This document shows positions 5,765 through 6,465 of a DNA stretch of 6,465 nt, one piece after another. Below the pieces are notes generated by a model. The model was given only the letters and a program-made list of their open reading frames with translations. It ran no database searches and had not been told where the DNA came from. Location of the stretch: assembly GCA_905200565.1 (NCBI GenBank), contig CAJKKX010000141.1, positions 1 through 6,465 on the forward strand, in the 5' to 3' direction. The position numbers and the translations under genes were made by a program. Every line of letters starts with the position of its first letter. The stretch's first letter is position 1. The DNA is from an uncultured Lachnospiraceae bacterium (GTDB taxonomy: Bacteria > Bacillota_A > Clostridia > Lachnospirales > Lachnospiraceae).

Positions 5765-6424
5765 TCACCCTTCATTGATTGTGACTGTGACCGTACCGAT
5801 CTGGGCATTAGTACCGAAATCCGGCACAGTACCCAGACCATAACTATACATACCAAACTCAACATAAGCAGAAGGCGCGGCATCCGGATTACCTTCGGAT
5901 TCTACAGACGCATCCGCAAGCGACAAGGCCGCCGCCACATCATACATATCACCAGATGTAAATCCTTTATCTTCATGCCAAATACTATCATTATACATAT
6001 AAACCGACATAACCTGATAAAACTCATCTGATGCCCGTTTGAATCCAACCGTCGCATCAATCGCTGTATTGGAGTGGTTCGTCACAGTGATCGTGGATGA
6101 TTGATCCCCATTCGCATTAAACCATCCCGTTGATGAATCAGTTGTGTATGTATGTGTGTCCGGGTCCCATATTCTTGATTCACCGGCTTTGTACGTGAAG
6201 TCAAGGGAATCCCACACAATATCCACACGGTAGACAGTACCTGCCGTTCCTTCAACGTAAGTGCCCCTGACGGCTTGTGATGCTGTCCCCTGGTTTTCAT
6301 TAATCGTTTCCGCCGCCACCGACGCCACATTCGTCATACTGGCGCACATAGCCGCCGCTGTCAACAAGGCTGTGGTTTTTCTGAATTTCCTCATTGCATC
6401 GCTTCTCATTGTGTTGCCCTTCAT
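5765..6424 (-). CDS. Small secreted protein of unknown function with signal peptide and beta-rich body
   Basis: The 219-residue product has a classical signal peptide: a basic start (MRKFRK), a hydrophobic core (TTALLTAAAMCASM, about 17-30) and a likely cut after Ala38 (VAA before ETINEN). The mature part of about 180 residues is acidic, rich in Thr, Ser, Tyr and Asp, and looks like beta-strands: YRVDIVWDSLDFTYKAG, RIWDPDTHTYTT, STITVTNHSNTAIDATVGF, and a final IGTVTVTINEG. The W-D-S-L-D-F-T-Y, W-D-P-D-T-H-T-Y and T-V-T-N-x-x-N series resembles secreted or surface proteins I recall from Lachnospiraceae with W-G-x-M-x-F-T-Y and W-N-P-x-T-H-x-Y; none has a function known to me. There is no LPXTG motif, membrane tail or catalytic motif, so it is probably released or held by other surface proteins. 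The ATG has GGGAGGG seven bases upstream (6431-6437). A -10-like TACAAT lies at 6445-6450; the rest of the promoter would be beyond the window. Confidence 0.8.
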   Translation of the reverse strand: MKGNTMRSDAMRKFRKTTALLTAAAMCASMTNVASVAAETINENQGTASQAVRGTYVEGTAGTVYRVDIVWDSLDFTYKAGESRIWDPDTHTYTTDSSTGWFNANGDQSSTITVTNHSNTAIDATVGFKRASDEFYQVMSVYMYNDSIWHEDKGFTSGDMYDVAAALSLADASVESEGNPDAAPSAYVEFGMYSYGLGTVPDFGTNAQIGTVTVTINEG

Positions 6425-6465
6425 GTATTGCCCTCCCTTGCTGTATTGTATACTTTTCAGGACTT

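Overview
The window looks like chromosomal DNA from a Gram-positive anaerobe of the class Clostridia, most likely a Lachnospiraceae-type gut bacterium. This rests on strong GGAGG-type ribosome binding sites, the style of the proteins, and two membrane protein families that I recall mainly from that group. No sequence search was possible. I see no rRNA, tRNA, CRISPR array, insertion sequence or phage gene.

Left part (1-1386): the window opens inside the C-terminal end of a GcvT-like aminomethyltransferase/O-demethylase family protein on the + strand. A hairpin follows it. Next, on the - strand, is a sugar O-acetyltransferase of the Maa/LacA type. It is divergent from an AraC-family regulator, and the shared spacer (1192-1386) holds a good + strand promoter for the regulator and an imperfect dyad in the acetyltransferase leader.

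Middle (1387-2294): the AraC-type regulator has an intact cupin-like sensor and an intact first helix-turn-helix. It stops just after the first helix of the second one. No other frame supplies the missing part, so this looks like a real 3' loss at a junction with the convergent operon.

Right-middle (2272-5516, - strand): a compact four-gene operon in the order eight-helix membrane protein, OmpR-type response regulator, sensor kinase with two closely spaced membrane helices, and a two-helix membrane protein of unknown function. All three junctions overlap (29, 4 and 1 nt), so the four proteins are probably made together and may form one envelope-sensing unit. This module is the best candidate for an uncharacterised system here.

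Right end (5517-6465): a 64-nt multi-part hairpin with a U-rich tail terminates a separate - strand gene for a small secreted protein with a clear signal peptide and a predicted beta-rich body of unknown function. Much of the window is ordinary chromosomal gene content. The points most worth checking are the truncated regulator, the two-component module with its two unknown membrane proteins, and the secreted protein.
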